64,000 nucleotides of DNA from Saccharibacillus brassicae. Lineage in GTDB: Bacteria > Bacillota > Bacilli > Paenibacillales > Paenibacillaceae. The notes under the pieces are model-generated. The model was given only the letters and a program-made list of their open reading frames with translations. It did no database searches and was not told the DNA's origin. The stretch lies in assembly GCF_006542275.1 (NCBI RefSeq), contig NZ_CP041217.1, positions 3,412,501-3,476,500 of the forward strand, in the 5' to 3' direction. A program made the position numbers and the translations under genes. Of this stretch, positions 1 through 7,699 are shown piece by piece (the first letter of the stretch is position 1; every line of letters begins with the position of its first letter).

Positions 1-365
1 ATAAAAACATAATTTGGGAAAATAGAACCTGGGCTTTTAGCATGTACTGAGTAGGGGTTTTTTCCAAAAGTATGGGTCTTTTGATTCGATAAATGCCGCT
101 GCTGTAACTTCTGGACAAGAGTCGTCGATATAAAGATTATAAACGCGCCGCCTCAGGACGAAAGTTGAATCCGACACTGAATATTCATGCATATTCAATC
201 GGATCACGCGGCGTAAGCTATTTACCACACGACTCCCGGATTGCTCCAAGAGCAATCTTCAAGCAGGACACCGGTTTTGAGCCCAGGGGCGGAGGAGAAA
301 CCGGATTATCGATAACAGATCGCGTTCACTTTTCGGTTCTTAAACAACATTTGGAGGGATACATC
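1..365. other. Upstream region of the beta-helix gene, no supported gene
   Basis: This stretch is lower in GC than the rest of the window. I see no convincing gene in it. It holds an inverted repeat at 178-197 (arms TGAATAT and ATATTCA) and AT-rich TATAAA-like words near 130-145 that could be a promoter, but no matching -35 is clear. A reading frame on the minus strand here has no recognisable protein features. Confidence 0.4.
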
Positions 366-2255
366 TTGAAAAGAAACAAGATCATCACGGCGATTGTGGT
401 ACTGTCTTTGGGTTTGGGAAGCGGCATGGGTTCGTTGGGTCAAGCCAACGCCGCAGCTTCTGACACGTATAAAGCTTCCAAAGATTTCAGCTCGACGGCG
501 CAAGGACAGAGAAGCTGGTCGTATCAACAAGGAGCAGCGGGTCCTTATTCGGAACTGGCTTACGACGCAAACAAAAAAGTATGGAGCGACGCTTCGGGCT
601 TCCCGTGGATCGCGTCGAGCTCGCAGTATCCGGGCGAGACCGCGGATGCGGTACGTACATGGATCGCGCCAGGACCGGGAACGGTCGAAATTACGGGCAT
701 TGTCAAAAAGAGCGGCAATAAAGGCGACGGAATCGTAGCCAGCATCAAAAAGAATGATACGGTGCTCTGGAGCGCTGTGATCAAAACGAGAACGGGCGAG
801 AAGCCGCAAAACGTAGACGCCATTCCGGTCGAAGCGGGAACGGCCCTCTATATGGTCGTTAACAAAAACGGAACGACCGAAGACGACGAGACGCTGTGGA
901 ATCCGAGCCTCTCCTTTACACCGGGAGCTTCGGCGCCGACGGTACCGACAACGCCGGCACCTACCGATCCCGCACCGACAACGCCGGTAACGGAACAACC
1001 GGCTCCGGTGCAGCCAACAACGCCAGCCCCAACAACACCAGCCCCAACAACGCCGGCGCCAACAACGCCGGTACCAACAACGCCGGCCCCAACAACGCCG
1101 GCCCCAACAACACCAGCGCCAACAACGCCGGCGCCAACAACACCGGCGCCAACAACACCGGCGCCAACAACGCCAGCGCCAACAACACCGGCGCCAACGA
1201 CGCCAGCACCAACAACGCCGACGCCGGCTCCCGCAGCCAATCGTCTGTCGGTTACCGATTTCGGAGCGGTCGCGAATGACGGCAAAGACGATTACAACGC
1301 GTTTGCCGCAGCGGCCAAAGCAGCCAAAGATCAGAAAAAGACTCTGTACGTTCCGGCAGGCGAATTCACGCTGAGCCGTATCCTTACCCTCGACAGCATT
1401 CGTGTGGAAGGCGCGGGCAAAGAAGCGACCGTTCTCGTCTCCACGAATCCGGACGGCGGTTCGATCGACCTCAAAGGCGACGGCGTGCAGCTGCGCAGCC
1501 TCAAGCATGCTTATCAGACGACGATCGGCAGAGGAAACGGCGCGCACGACAAAAACAGCATCACGGTACGCGGCGCGAGCAACTTCGTGATCGATAACGT
1601 GTATGTCAGCAAATCGAGCACGGCGGGCATCATGATGGCTTACGGCTCGAACAACGGGATCGTATCCAATAATACGGTCGAGAACACGGGTGCGGACGGT
1701 ATCCACATGACGACGGAAAGCCACCATATTACGGTCGAGAACAATACGGTCATGGGCGTAGGCGATGACGGCATCGCGATGGTCAGCTACGGCACGAGCC
1801 CCGTACCGGTCAACAACATCGTCGTACGCGGCAACAATATCGGGAACTTTTCCAAAGCGCGCGGTATCTCGGTCGTAGGCGGGGTCGACGTGTTGATCGA
1901 AAACAACAAAATAGCCGATACCATGATGGCCGGCCTCTACATTTCGGTCGAAGGATCTTACAACACGCTGAACGTGAACAACGTCAAAGTGGTCAACAAC
2001 ACGATTCGCCATACCGGCATTCAAGAACCGCAAAATCATCCGAACGTGCTCGTGTATGCTTCCCAGGGCACGATCGACAACGTCGAGTTCTACGGCAACA
2101 CCATTACGGACGGCGCGCATCGCGGCATCGGCGTATGGGGCGGCGGCACGATCAAAAAAGTGAAGTTCGAGCGCAACACGTTGATCAACAAAAACGGCGC
2201 AGCTACCACTTTTGAAAAAGGAAATATCACTCTCGTGAACAACATCGGCTTCTGA
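366..2255 (+). CDS. Secreted right-handed beta-helix (pectate-lyase-like) protein with Thr/Pro linker
   Basis: I place the start at TTG 366, because GGAGGG lies 7 bases upstream and the product (629 aa) then opens with a typical signal peptide: KRNK, a hydrophobic run, and an ANAAA cleavage region near residues 27-31. Residues about 32-185 look like a beta-sandwich (carbohydrate-binding-like) module. Residues about 189-290 are a low-complexity linker of roughly 15 TTPAP-type repeats. Residues about 295-629 begin with FGAVANDGKDD and continue with many NN-rich turns (NNIVVRGNN, IENNKI), the pattern of the pectate lyase 3/parallel beta-helix superfamily. It is likely exported and acts on plant or cell-wall polysaccharide. 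The exact substrate and the catalytic residues cannot be assigned. A terminator follows. Confidence 0.8.
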   Translation: MKRNKIITAIVVLSLGLGSGMGSLGQANAAASDTYKASKDFSSTAQGQRSWSYQQGAAGPYSELAYDANKKVWSDASGFPWIASSSQYPGETADAVRTWIAPGPGTVEITGIVKKSGNKGDGIVASIKKNDTVLWSAVIKTRTGEKPQNVDAIPVEAGTALYMVVNKNGTTEDDETLWNPSLSFTPGASAPTVPTTPAPTDPAPTTPVTEQPAPVQPTTPAPTTPAPTTPAPTTPVPTTPAPTTPAPTTPAPTTPAPTTPAPTTPAPTTPAPTTPAPTTPAPTTPTPAPAANRLSVTDFGAVANDGKDDYNAFAAAAKAAKDQKKTLYVPAGEFTLSRILTLDSIRVEGAGKEATVLVSTNPDGGSIDLKGDGVQLRSLKHAYQTTIGRGNGAHDKNSITVRGASNFVIDNVYVSKSSTAGIMMAYGSNNGIVSNNTVENTGADGIHMTTESHHITVENNTVMGVGDDGIAMVSYGTSPVPVNNIVVRGNNIGNFSKARGISVVGGVDVLIENNKIADTMMAGLYISVEGSYNTLNVNNVKVVNNTIRHTGIQEPQNHPNVLVYASQGTIDNVEFYGNTITDGAHRGIGVWGGGTIKKVKFERNTLINKNGAATTFEKGNITLVNNIGF

Positions 2256-2291
2256 TTCTTATCCAATCTTCTCTCACAAAGATTCGATTTC

Positions 2292-2325
2292 GCGGGGACC
2301 AGCTGGAACTGGTTCCCGTTTTGTT
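2292..2325 (+). terminator. Terminator after the beta-helix gene
   Basis: GGGACCAG and CTGGTTCCC form an imperfect stem (one bulge) followed by GTTTTGTT, starting 37 bases after the stop codon. Confidence 0.6.
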
Positions 2326-2438
2326 ATGCCGATATTCCTACATTCAAAGTTGGAAGCAGCGCCGTTGGGCGTAATCTGGATCTTGAATTCCGTTTGTTTC
2401 AAAAGCTCTATAAGATGTATAACCGCATTTAAAAAAGG

Positions 2439-2467
2439 TGAAACATCGATTGTAAAAAAAGTATAAT
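2439..2467 (+). promoter_or_regulatory. Candidate promoter of the ECF sigma gene
   Basis: TGAAAC (2439-2444) and a consensus TATAAT (2462-2467) are separated by 17 bases, about 80 bases before the sigma-factor start. TGAAAC also resembles the -35 of ECF sigma factors, but no CGTA-type -10 is correctly spaced, so a housekeeping promoter is the simpler reading. Confidence 0.45.
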
Positions 2468-2549
2468 ATTTAAAAAAGGAGCGGAGAGTATCGTTTGGAC
2501 ACGGTTATTCGTTTAAGCTTATGAATCCGGCGGAAAGGAGGAGAGGCAG

Positions 2550-3272
2550 ATGGAGAAGACGTTTGCGGCACTGATCCGGGAGCACGGCGCAGCGCTATCC
2601 GCGTACTGCCGTTTCCTGACGGGGTGCAAAAGCGAAAGCGAAGACCTGCTGCAGGAGACCTGGCTGAAAGCCTGGACGGCTTACGGCGCAAAAGAACGCA
2701 CGTGGAATCGCGCTTATCTGCGCAGCATCGCGTATCATGCCTGGATCGACCGGGTGCGCAAAGTCCGTGAAGAGAGCGGGTACGAGGCGGACGAGGAAGC
2801 GACGACGTCCGAAGAAGATGATCCGCTGCGTCTATGGGCAGCAGCCGAACGGATCGTTCGCCTGCTGACGCCCGAGCAGCGCACGGTCTACCTGCTGATG
2901 GAGTATATGCGGTTTACCGCATCCGAGACGGCTGCCCTGCTGCGGACGACGGAAGGCGGGGTCAAAGCTTCCCTGCATCGCGCACGCAAAAAACTGGGCG
3001 CGCAGCACAGAGAACGAATCGAAGAGTGTTCCGGACTTCACGGCGAAGAGCGCGTACAACCCGAAGAGTCGACTGTGTTCGCCTATCTGGAAGCGATTCG
3101 GCTGCAGGACGTGCGGGCGCTGCTCGTTCTGCGAAACGGCGGAAGCGCGGAAGACGCCGCAATCGCTGTGCGCTGCGCCGGAAACGGCGGAGCGGGGCGT
3201 TCTGCCGCGGACGCCGAACGCCGAGTTCCGGCGGCTCCGGTCTCTTCCCTGGCACGCAGCAGGGCGGCCTGA
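2550..3272 (+). CDS. ECF-type RNA polymerase sigma factor
   Basis: The 240-aa protein has sigma region 2 at residues about 6-72 ([34 protein letters not shown]) and sigma region 4 at about 106-150 ([40 protein letters not shown]), the family pattern for an alternative sigma factor. The start is ATG 2550 behind GGAAAGGAGGAG. Residues about 165-240 form an extra Ala/Arg/Gly-rich tail that I do not recognise. No anti-sigma gene follows; the next gene is a clpP paralogue 73 bases on. The regulon and signal are unknown. The tail may be a poorly conserved accessory domain or the product of an old frameshift. Confidence 0.8.
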   Translation: MEKTFAALIREHGAALSAYCRFLTGCKSESEDLLQETWLKAWTAYGAKERTWNRAYLRSIAYHAWIDRVRKVREESGYEADEEATTSEEDDPLRLWAAAERIVRLLTPEQRTVYLLMEYMRFTASETAALLRTTEGGVKASLHRARKKLGAQHRERIEECSGLHGEERVQPEESTVFAYLEAIRLQDVRALLVLRNGGSAEDAAIAVRCAGNGGAGRSAADAERRVPAAPVSSLARSRAA

Positions 3273-3345
3273 CGATTGGGCGGCCGCGGATTCCATACCG
3301 ATAGACGCAGGGCGCGCAGGCGCTTTTACGAGGAGGAACAGGCCA

Positions 3346-3939
3346 ATGAGCACTTTTATCCCTTATGTGGTGGAGCAGACGAGCCAGGGCGAACGATCCT
3401 ACGATATTTATTCCAGGCTGCTCAAAGACCGGATTGTGTTTCTCGGGTCCGCTATCGACGACGCGGTGGCCAACAGTATCACGGCGCAGCTGCTGCTGCT
3501 CGAAGCGGAAGACCCGGACAAAGACATCTATTTGTATATCAACAGTCCCGGGGGCGTGACGACGTCGGGCTTTGCGATCTATGACGCGATGCGTCACATC
3601 AAGCCCGACGTGCATACGATCTGTACGGGCATGGCGGGTTCTTTTGCGGCGATTCTGCTGTTGGCGGGCACGCCGGGCAAACGCTGCGCGCTGCCCAACA
3701 GCGAGGTTATGATCCATCAGCCGCACGGCGGAGCGCAGGGGCAGGCAAGCGATATCGCGATCAGCGCCAAACGTATCGTCCGGACGCGCGAAAGATTGAA
3801 CGCGATCGCCGCCGAGCATACGGGCCAGCCGCTCGACCGGATCGCCCGCGATATGGACCGGGATTACTTCATGTCCTCTGAGGAAGCGCTGGAGTACGGC
3901 ATCATCGACCGGATTATCGATTCTCCGAGACGTCCCTGA
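3346..3939 (+). CDS. clpP: ClpP-family serine protease (paralogue)
   Basis: The 197-aa protein has the normal ClpP length and fold signatures. The catalytic triad is visible as Ser99 (GMAGSFAA), His124 (MIHQPHGG) and Asp173 (DRDYFMS), one residue offset from B. subtilis ClpP (98/123/172). INSPGG at 66-70 shapes the oxyanion site. The nucleophile motif GMAGSFAA differs from the usual GMAASMGA, which suggests a second ClpP rather than the housekeeping copy. The start follows AGGAGGAACAGGCC. ClpP assembles into tetradecamers that degrade proteins fed by Clp ATPases; no ATPase gene is adjacent. A terminator follows directly. Confidence 0.92.
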   Translation: MSTFIPYVVEQTSQGERSYDIYSRLLKDRIVFLGSAIDDAVANSITAQLLLLEAEDPDKDIYLYINSPGGVTTSGFAIYDAMRHIKPDVHTICTGMAGSFAAILLLAGTPGKRCALPNSEVMIHQPHGGAQGQASDIAISAKRIVRTRERLNAIAAEHTGQPLDRIARDMDRDYFMSSEEALEYGIIDRIIDSPRRP

Positions 3940-3963
3940 ATCAGGTGAACTTCAGAAACGATC

Positions 3964-3996
3964 AGGCCCTCCGCATATCGGAGCGGCCTTTTTTTG
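3964..3996 (+). terminator. Terminator after clpP
   Basis: AGGCC-CTCCG, loop CATAT, CGGAG-CGGCCT, then a run of T. Strong intrinsic terminator. Confidence 0.85.
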
Positions 3997-4111
3997 CATA
4001 CGGAAAAAGGAAGAAGTCCAACGATCGACGGCGAGGCGCAGGACTTCGCGCGCGGATGGAGAAAAGAGATAAAGCCCGGCTTGCCTACACTTGAAAGGAG
4101 CGGATGCACGG

Positions 4112-5323
4112 ATGGAGATCAGAAAATTGACCGAACGCGAATTTGACGCCAATATCGAACTGACGCAGTATGCTTTTTTGTATACGATAAGCGAGCAGCA
4201 GAAGGAGGAGCGCCGCAGCCGGTTCGGGGAAGAAACGGTTTGGGGCGTGTTCGAGGAAGGGGCGCTGTGCGCCAAGCTTGCGTTGATGCCGCTTGAAGTG
4301 TACGTGCACGGGGTCAAAATCAAAATGGGCGGGATCGGCGGAGTCGCCACCTGGCCCGAGAAACGCCGCCGCGGGATGGTGTCCGGACTGCTGCGCCGCG
4401 CGCTCGAAGAGATGAAAGCGGAAGGACAGCTGCTGTCTTACCTGCATCCGTTCTCGATCGCTTTTTACCGCAAATACGGGTGGGAGCTGTTTACCGACAA
4501 TAAAAACTACACAATCCCTGTGGATAAGCTGCCTGCCCGCCAAAACGTACCCGGCCGCGTCGTACGCGAAGTGCGCGATATCGAGACGCTGCGGTCCGTG
4601 TACGATCAAGCGATCCGGCGCTACAACGGCCCGATGACGCGCAGCCGCGACTGGTGGGAGCAGCGGGTCATGAACGGTATTCCGTACACGGCCGTCTACT
4701 ATAACGAAGCGGACGAACCGGAAGCTTACGTGCTGTACGCGATCGAAGACCGCAAATGGATCACCGAAGAAATTTTCTGGCTGAACGAGACGGCCCGGCA
4801 GGGACTGTGGGACTTTATTGTCAATCACGATTCCAAGTTAAAAGAAGTGCAGCTCAAGCTGCCCGTGGACGACCCGCTGTCGATGCTGCTGCCCGATCCG
4901 ATGGTCAAACAGGAGATCGAGCCGTACTTCATGGCCCGGATCGTCGAAGCGGCGGCGTTTATCGAAGCGTATCCGTTCGCGCCTTCGGCCGATGCGGCGC
5001 ACGGGTCCGTATTTGCGCTGCAAATCGAAGACCGCGACGCGCCGTGGAACGACGGCCGGTGGATCTGGAGTGTGTCGCCTGACGGAAGCGGCAAACTCGA
5101 ACCTTTCCGCGCTTCCGGCGATCCGGAATTCCCGGCTGATCCGGCTCTCGCAGCCGTTCCGTCCGTTACCGTGACGATCGGCGTGCTCACTTCGATCTTG
5201 CTCGGATACCGCCGTCCTTCGGACCTGCAGCGCTTCGGCCTTCTGCGGACGACGGAAGCGGCCGCTGCCGCATTGGACGCGCTGATTCCTGTCCGCACGC
5301 CTTACCTCGCCGACTACTTCTGA
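4112..5323 (+). CDS. Eis-type GNAT N-acetyltransferase
   Basis: The start ATG 4112 lies 11 bases after AAAGGAG; the product is about 403 aa, the usual Eis length. Residues about 1-150 are a GNAT domain with the acetyl-CoA loop region GGIGGVATWPEKRRRGMVSG and the motif IAFYRKYGWELF, whose tyrosine lies where Eis proteins carry their catalytic Tyr. A second GNAT-like half and a sterol-carrier-like C-terminal part follow, ending in ADYF, so the terminal phenylalanine carboxylate used by Eis enzymes as catalytic base is kept. Eis proteins acetylate amines such as aminoglycosides or peptides; the real substrate here is unknown. It is monocistronic, with terminators on both sides. Confidence 0.85.
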   Translation: MEIRKLTEREFDANIELTQYAFLYTISEQQKEERRSRFGEETVWGVFEEGALCAKLALMPLEVYVHGVKIKMGGIGGVATWPEKRRRGMVSGLLRRALEEMKAEGQLLSYLHPFSIAFYRKYGWELFTDNKNYTIPVDKLPARQNVPGRVVREVRDIETLRSVYDQAIRRYNGPMTRSRDWWEQRVMNGIPYTAVYYNEADEPEAYVLYAIEDRKWITEEIFWLNETARQGLWDFIVNHDSKLKEVQLKLPVDDPLSMLLPDPMVKQEIEPYFMARIVEAAAFIEAYPFAPSADAAHGSVFALQIEDRDAPWNDGRWIWSVSPDGSGKLEPFRASGDPEFPADPALAAVPSVTVTIGVLTSILLGYRRPSDLQRFGLLRTTEAAAAALDALIPVRTPYLADYF

Positions 5324-5405
5324 ACAGGTTACCCACAGTACTCGAATAACTTTGTGTAAAGAAGCTTTTTTTTGAAACGTTGTCCACATGTGTATAACTT
5401 TAGGA

Positions 5406-5431
5406 CCGCAGCGGGTGTGCTGCGGTTTTTT
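5406..5431 (+). terminator. Terminator after the acetyltransferase gene
   Basis: CCGCAGC, loop GGGTGT, GCTGCGG, then TTTTTT. Perfect 7-bp stem. Confidence 0.85.
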
Positions 5432-5448
5432 GTGTTGGGTTAGTGGGG

Positions 5449-5566
5449 GAGAACGGCGGATTTCCGACCTGCGCTCCGCTTGGTTTCCTCCCCTTGTATC
5501 GTATAAAAGATTTAGAGGAAGGGGAGGAAATCCAAAATCGCTTCGGTTCGGAAATCCGCCGTTCTC
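5449..5566. repeat. 118-bp palindromic repeat element
   Basis: The outer arms are a perfect 19-bp inverted repeat: GAGAACGGCGGATTTCCGA at 5449-5467 and its complement at 5548-5566. A second pair lies inside: TTTCCTCCCCTT near 5484 and AAGGGGAGGAAA near 5519. The centre is AT-rich (TATCGTATAAAAGAT). No reading frame of interest is present. It looks like a REP/MITE-like intergenic element that could fold into a long hairpin in DNA or RNA. Confidence 0.75.
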
Positions 5567-5723
5567 TTCGGGGGGGGGTTCGAGTGTGTGTTCGTGACAA
5601 CTGTCACCTTGAACGGATGACAGTCCATACTGATCGGGGTTTACTTTTCCGGATAAGATTAAGACATCCAGAACAAGCGGACAAAACAGACAGGTGGCCC
5701 GCATATAAACGGAGGCGGACAAG

Positions 5724-5933
5724 ATGACACATCCCATAGTGAAGAAGGCGGCGATCGAAGTGAAGGGCGTCGTCAAAACGTTCAAAAGCAAAAAGGCGGT
5801 CGACGGCGTCGATTTTACGATCCAAGCGGGCACCGTTACTGCGCTGCTCGAAGGCACGCTCGAACTTGCGCCGCGTCCGGGCCGCGGCACGTCGCTCAGC
5901 GTCCGGATTCCGCTCGTCGTGCGCGAACAATAA
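5724..5933 (+). pseudogene. Chimeric remnant: ABC ATPase N-terminus joined to histidine kinase C-terminus
   Basis: The 69-aa frame starts at ATG 5724 behind GGAGG. Residues 1-42 are the beginning of an ABC transporter ATPase (IEVKGVVKTFKSKKAVDG, then VTALL) and stop exactly where the Walker A motif GPNGAGKT should follow. From there it continues as EGTLELAPRPGRGTSLSVRI, the end of a DesK/NarX-type sensor kinase. The ATPase catalytic core, any permease and the kinase sensor and catalytic regions are missing. The junction falls on GCGCTGCTCG, a word expected in both parents (ATPase ALLG; kinase ALLEG), which suggests deletion between short direct repeats. It is in frame but cannot have either function. 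Confidence 0.8.
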
Positions 5934-5947
5934 AGAGGCACAGCGAT

Positions 5948-6109
5948 ATGATCCGTATTATAATAGCCGGGGACCAGCGTCTTCTGCGCGGCGCGATAGC
6001 TTCGCTGCTGGGGCTCGAACCCGATATCGAAGGGGTCGGGGAAGCCGGCGACGGTGAAGAAGCGCTGCGGCTGATCGACAGCCTGCGGGAAGAGAAAGGC
6101 TGGATTTAA
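5948..6109 (+). pseudogene. Internally deleted DesR/NarL-type response regulator
   Basis: The 53-aa frame begins MIRIIIAGDQRLLRG, with LLGLEPDIEGVGEAGDGEEA typical of the receiver N-terminus of DesR-like regulators. After residue 46 it jumps to REEKGWI, which resembles the last residues of the same family (DesR ends SKEKGWFK). The phosphorylated aspartate, the rest of the receiver and the whole LuxR-type HTH are absent. The junction is in frame. It sits 14 bases after the chimeric kinase remnant, as expected for the last gene of an ATPase-permease-kinase-regulator operon of the YvfRSTU type. Confidence 0.75.
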
Positions 6110-6130
6110 CAGGAAACGGGGAAATCAAAC

Positions 6131-6427
6131 ATGAACGTAACGATACCCGCGGCGGATCTTGCGCTTGCGGCGTGGCTGCTCGTGCTCAATCTGGTCGCTT
6201 ACGCGGTCATGGCGTCGGATAAGCGCCGAGCCAAAAAACGCGCGCGGCGCATTCCGGAACGGACGCTGTTTGTATGGGCGGCCGTCGGGGGAGCGCTCGG
6301 GATCTGGCTGGCGATGGCGCAAAAACGGCACAAAACGCAGCATGCGTCGTTCCGCTTCGGCATCCCGGCGCTGCTGCTGTTGAACGTGCTTCTCTACGGA
6401 GGCGCGTTCTATCTGCTGCACCGGTAA
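6131..6427 (+). CDS. DUF1294 small membrane protein
   Basis: The 98-aa protein has three hydrophobic segments (residues about 9-27, 46-63 and 75-95) with a basic patch between the first two (SDKRRAKKRARRIPE). The pattern LFVWAAVGGALGIWLAM followed by RHKTQHASFRFGIP matches the DUF1294 family of inner-membrane proteins. Function is unknown. It lies 21 bases after the broken response regulator and could be read with it. GGAAACGGGG upstream is a weak ribosome site. Confidence 0.8.
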   Translation: MNVTIPAADLALAAWLLVLNLVAYAVMASDKRRAKKRARRIPERTLFVWAAVGGALGIWLAMAQKRHKTQHASFRFGIPALLLLNVLLYGGAFYLLHR

Positions 6428-6572
6428 TGACCCGCGCGGCAGAAAAAGCAAGCAAGGACGTTTGAGCTTCCTTTTTAAAAGGGTAATAAAGAGTGTGAAC
6501 GGACATTCGGCCGCCGGTCATCGGCTGGCCGGACGAAGTCCGAATCCGAAAGGAAGAAAGAGGTGCTTCATT

Positions 6573-7007
6573 ATGCTGTTCTCCAAAGTTCTCGTGGCCT
6601 ATGACGGTTCCAAAGCGTCCAACAAGGCGCTCGATCGCGCGGCCGCGCTCGTGAAAGCTTCGCCGGACGCCGTGCTGGAAGTGCTGCATATTTACGATTA
6701 TCCGCGCTTTTTCGTCGGAGACGGAATCGCGCCGGTACCGGGCAGCGTCAACAAGGAGTTTTTCGATCTGGCGGAGCAGACCGTGGAAGAAGCTCGCCGC
6801 CGCCTCGCGGAAGCGGGCGTGGACGCGCGTATCGAGATGCGTCAGGGAGCGCCGGCCGTCCTGGTTCTCGAATACGCCAAAGAGCTGAACGCGGATCTGA
6901 TCGTGATCGGCAGCCGCGGGCTCGGTGCGATTCGCGAGTTCGTGCTCGGAAGCGTCAGCCATAACGTCGTGCAGCAGGCCCAGGTTCCGGTGCTGGTCGT
7001 CAAGTAA
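6573..7007 (+). CDS. Universal stress protein, UspA family
   Basis: The 144-aa protein starts at ATG 6573, with AGGAAGAAAGAGG upstream; an in-frame start further upstream would add a non-conserved tail. It opens with FSKVLVAYDGSKASNKAL, and the ATP-binding signature GSRGLGAIREFVLGSVS (G-2X-G-9X-G-S) is complete near residues 110-127, so it should be an ATP-binding UspA of the MJ0577 type. Such proteins act in the cytoplasm in stress survival; the partner is unknown. A terminator follows. Confidence 0.92.
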   Translation: MLFSKVLVAYDGSKASNKALDRAAALVKASPDAVLEVLHIYDYPRFFVGDGIAPVPGSVNKEFFDLAEQTVEEARRRLAEAGVDARIEMRQGAPAVLVLEYAKELNADLIVIGSRGLGAIREFVLGSVSHNVVQQAQVPVLVVK

Positions 7008-7071
7008 AGCCGCGAATCTGTCGCGAAGATCGCTCTTCGTGCCTTCGGGATAAGAACGTGCAGAAAAGGTT

Positions 7072-7103
7072 CGGGAAACGCGCCGCGTTTTCCGGGCCTT
7101 TTT
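7072..7103 (+). terminator. Terminator after uspA
   Basis: CGGGAAACGCG pairs with CGCGTTTTCCG (one G-T pair), followed by GGCCTTTTT. Confidence 0.75.
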
Positions 7104-7215
7104 GCGCTGCGGAGGACGAACGTTGGAAGACCGATACCGGGTTCGAATTCATGAATTCGGCGCGATAAGAACGAAAGAAGACATTTTTGCCGATAATTTG
7201 CTGGGTAGAAGTGAA

Positions 7216-7257
7216 AAAGCGAACATTCGGATTTTACGTTTTTAAAATGTTCGGCTT
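7216..7257 (+). promoter_or_regulatory. Paired PurBoxes (PurR operator) of the pur operon
   Basis: AAAGCGAACATT (7216-7227) and, inverted, AATGTTCGGCTT (7246-7257) match the PurBox core CGAACWWT in the head-to-head arrangement known for PurR in B. subtilis, 18 bases apart. They end a few bases before the -35 of the purE promoter, so purine/PRPP control by a PurR homologue is expected. Confidence 0.85.
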
Positions 7258-7261
7258 TTAT

Positions 7262-7291
7262 TTGACACGGGATGTACGAAATTGTTAAACT
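7262..7291 (+). promoter_or_regulatory. pur operon promoter
   Basis: A perfect -35 TTGACA (7262-7267) and a -10 TTAAAC/TAAACT (7285-7291) with 17-18 bp spacing, directly after the PurBoxes and about 50 bases before the riboswitch aptamer. Confidence 0.8.
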
Positions 7292-7339
7292 GGAACGGAA
7301 GCGAGGCGCGTGCAACCGCGTCTGTTGAAAGCAATTGAA

Positions 7340-7415
7340 CCACACCGTATAAAGCCGGGGATAAGGCCCGGCAGTATCTACCCGGGAACCGTAAATCCCC
7401 GGACTACGGATCAAA
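7340..7415 (+). ncRNA. Guanine-class purine riboswitch aptamer
   Basis: The P1 strands CCGTA (7345-7349) and TACGG (7405-7409) enclose the conserved purine aptamer: TATAA, a P2 hairpin (GCCGGG..CCCGGC) with loop GATAAGG, TATCTACC, and a P3 hairpin (CCGGG..CCCGG) with loop AACCGTAAAT, then ACTACGG. The specificity base after the second A of GGAC is C (position 74 in xpt numbering), which predicts guanine/hypoxanthine rather than adenine. It controls purE and the genes downstream by folding into an off state when guanine is plentiful. Confidence 0.92.
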
Positions 7416-7583
7416 CGACTGTCCTTGCGGCGGCCCGGCGACAAGCCCGGTGCCTCTGTCGGGTTCCGGCGCCGCCGATCGGCCGCCGGCCGCCGCTCAC
7501 GCTTTTCCCGGCCGAGAATCCGTTTGCCGCCTGCTTCCGCCGGCCGCGAAACGTGCATTTTCGTCTTTGCTCGTCCGAATGGG

Positions 7584-7611
7584 CGGGATAAGCCGGGCAG
7601 TCCCGTTTTTT
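7584..7611 (+). terminator. Candidate riboswitch-controlled terminator in the purE leader
   Basis: CGGGA (7584-7588) pairs with TCCCG (7601-7605), followed by six T. The GC-rich segment between the aptamer and this hairpin (7416-7583) could supply the antiterminator. The stem is short, so the switching element is provisional. Confidence 0.5.
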
Positions 7612-7699
7612 CCGAGTCCGGTTTCCCGAGAGATCCTAGCGATTTTGCGGAAGTGCCGGACTTTTTCTTTTTTAAACTGATCGATATGGAGCGTGAATT

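Noticed and set aside
37-255. 72-codon minus-strand frame at the window start
   Set aside because: No ribosome site, no family resemblance, and low-complexity neighbourhood.
1006-1227. Regular short repeats that might suggest a CRISPR or minisatellite
   Set aside because: The 15-base units are in frame, encode TTPAP and lack spacers; they are a protein linker.
306-2120. Long minus-strand frame opposite the beta-helix gene
   Set aside because: It mirrors the plus-strand gene, is dominated by Arg/Cys/Trp repeats from the linker, and has no ribosome site or recognisable domain.
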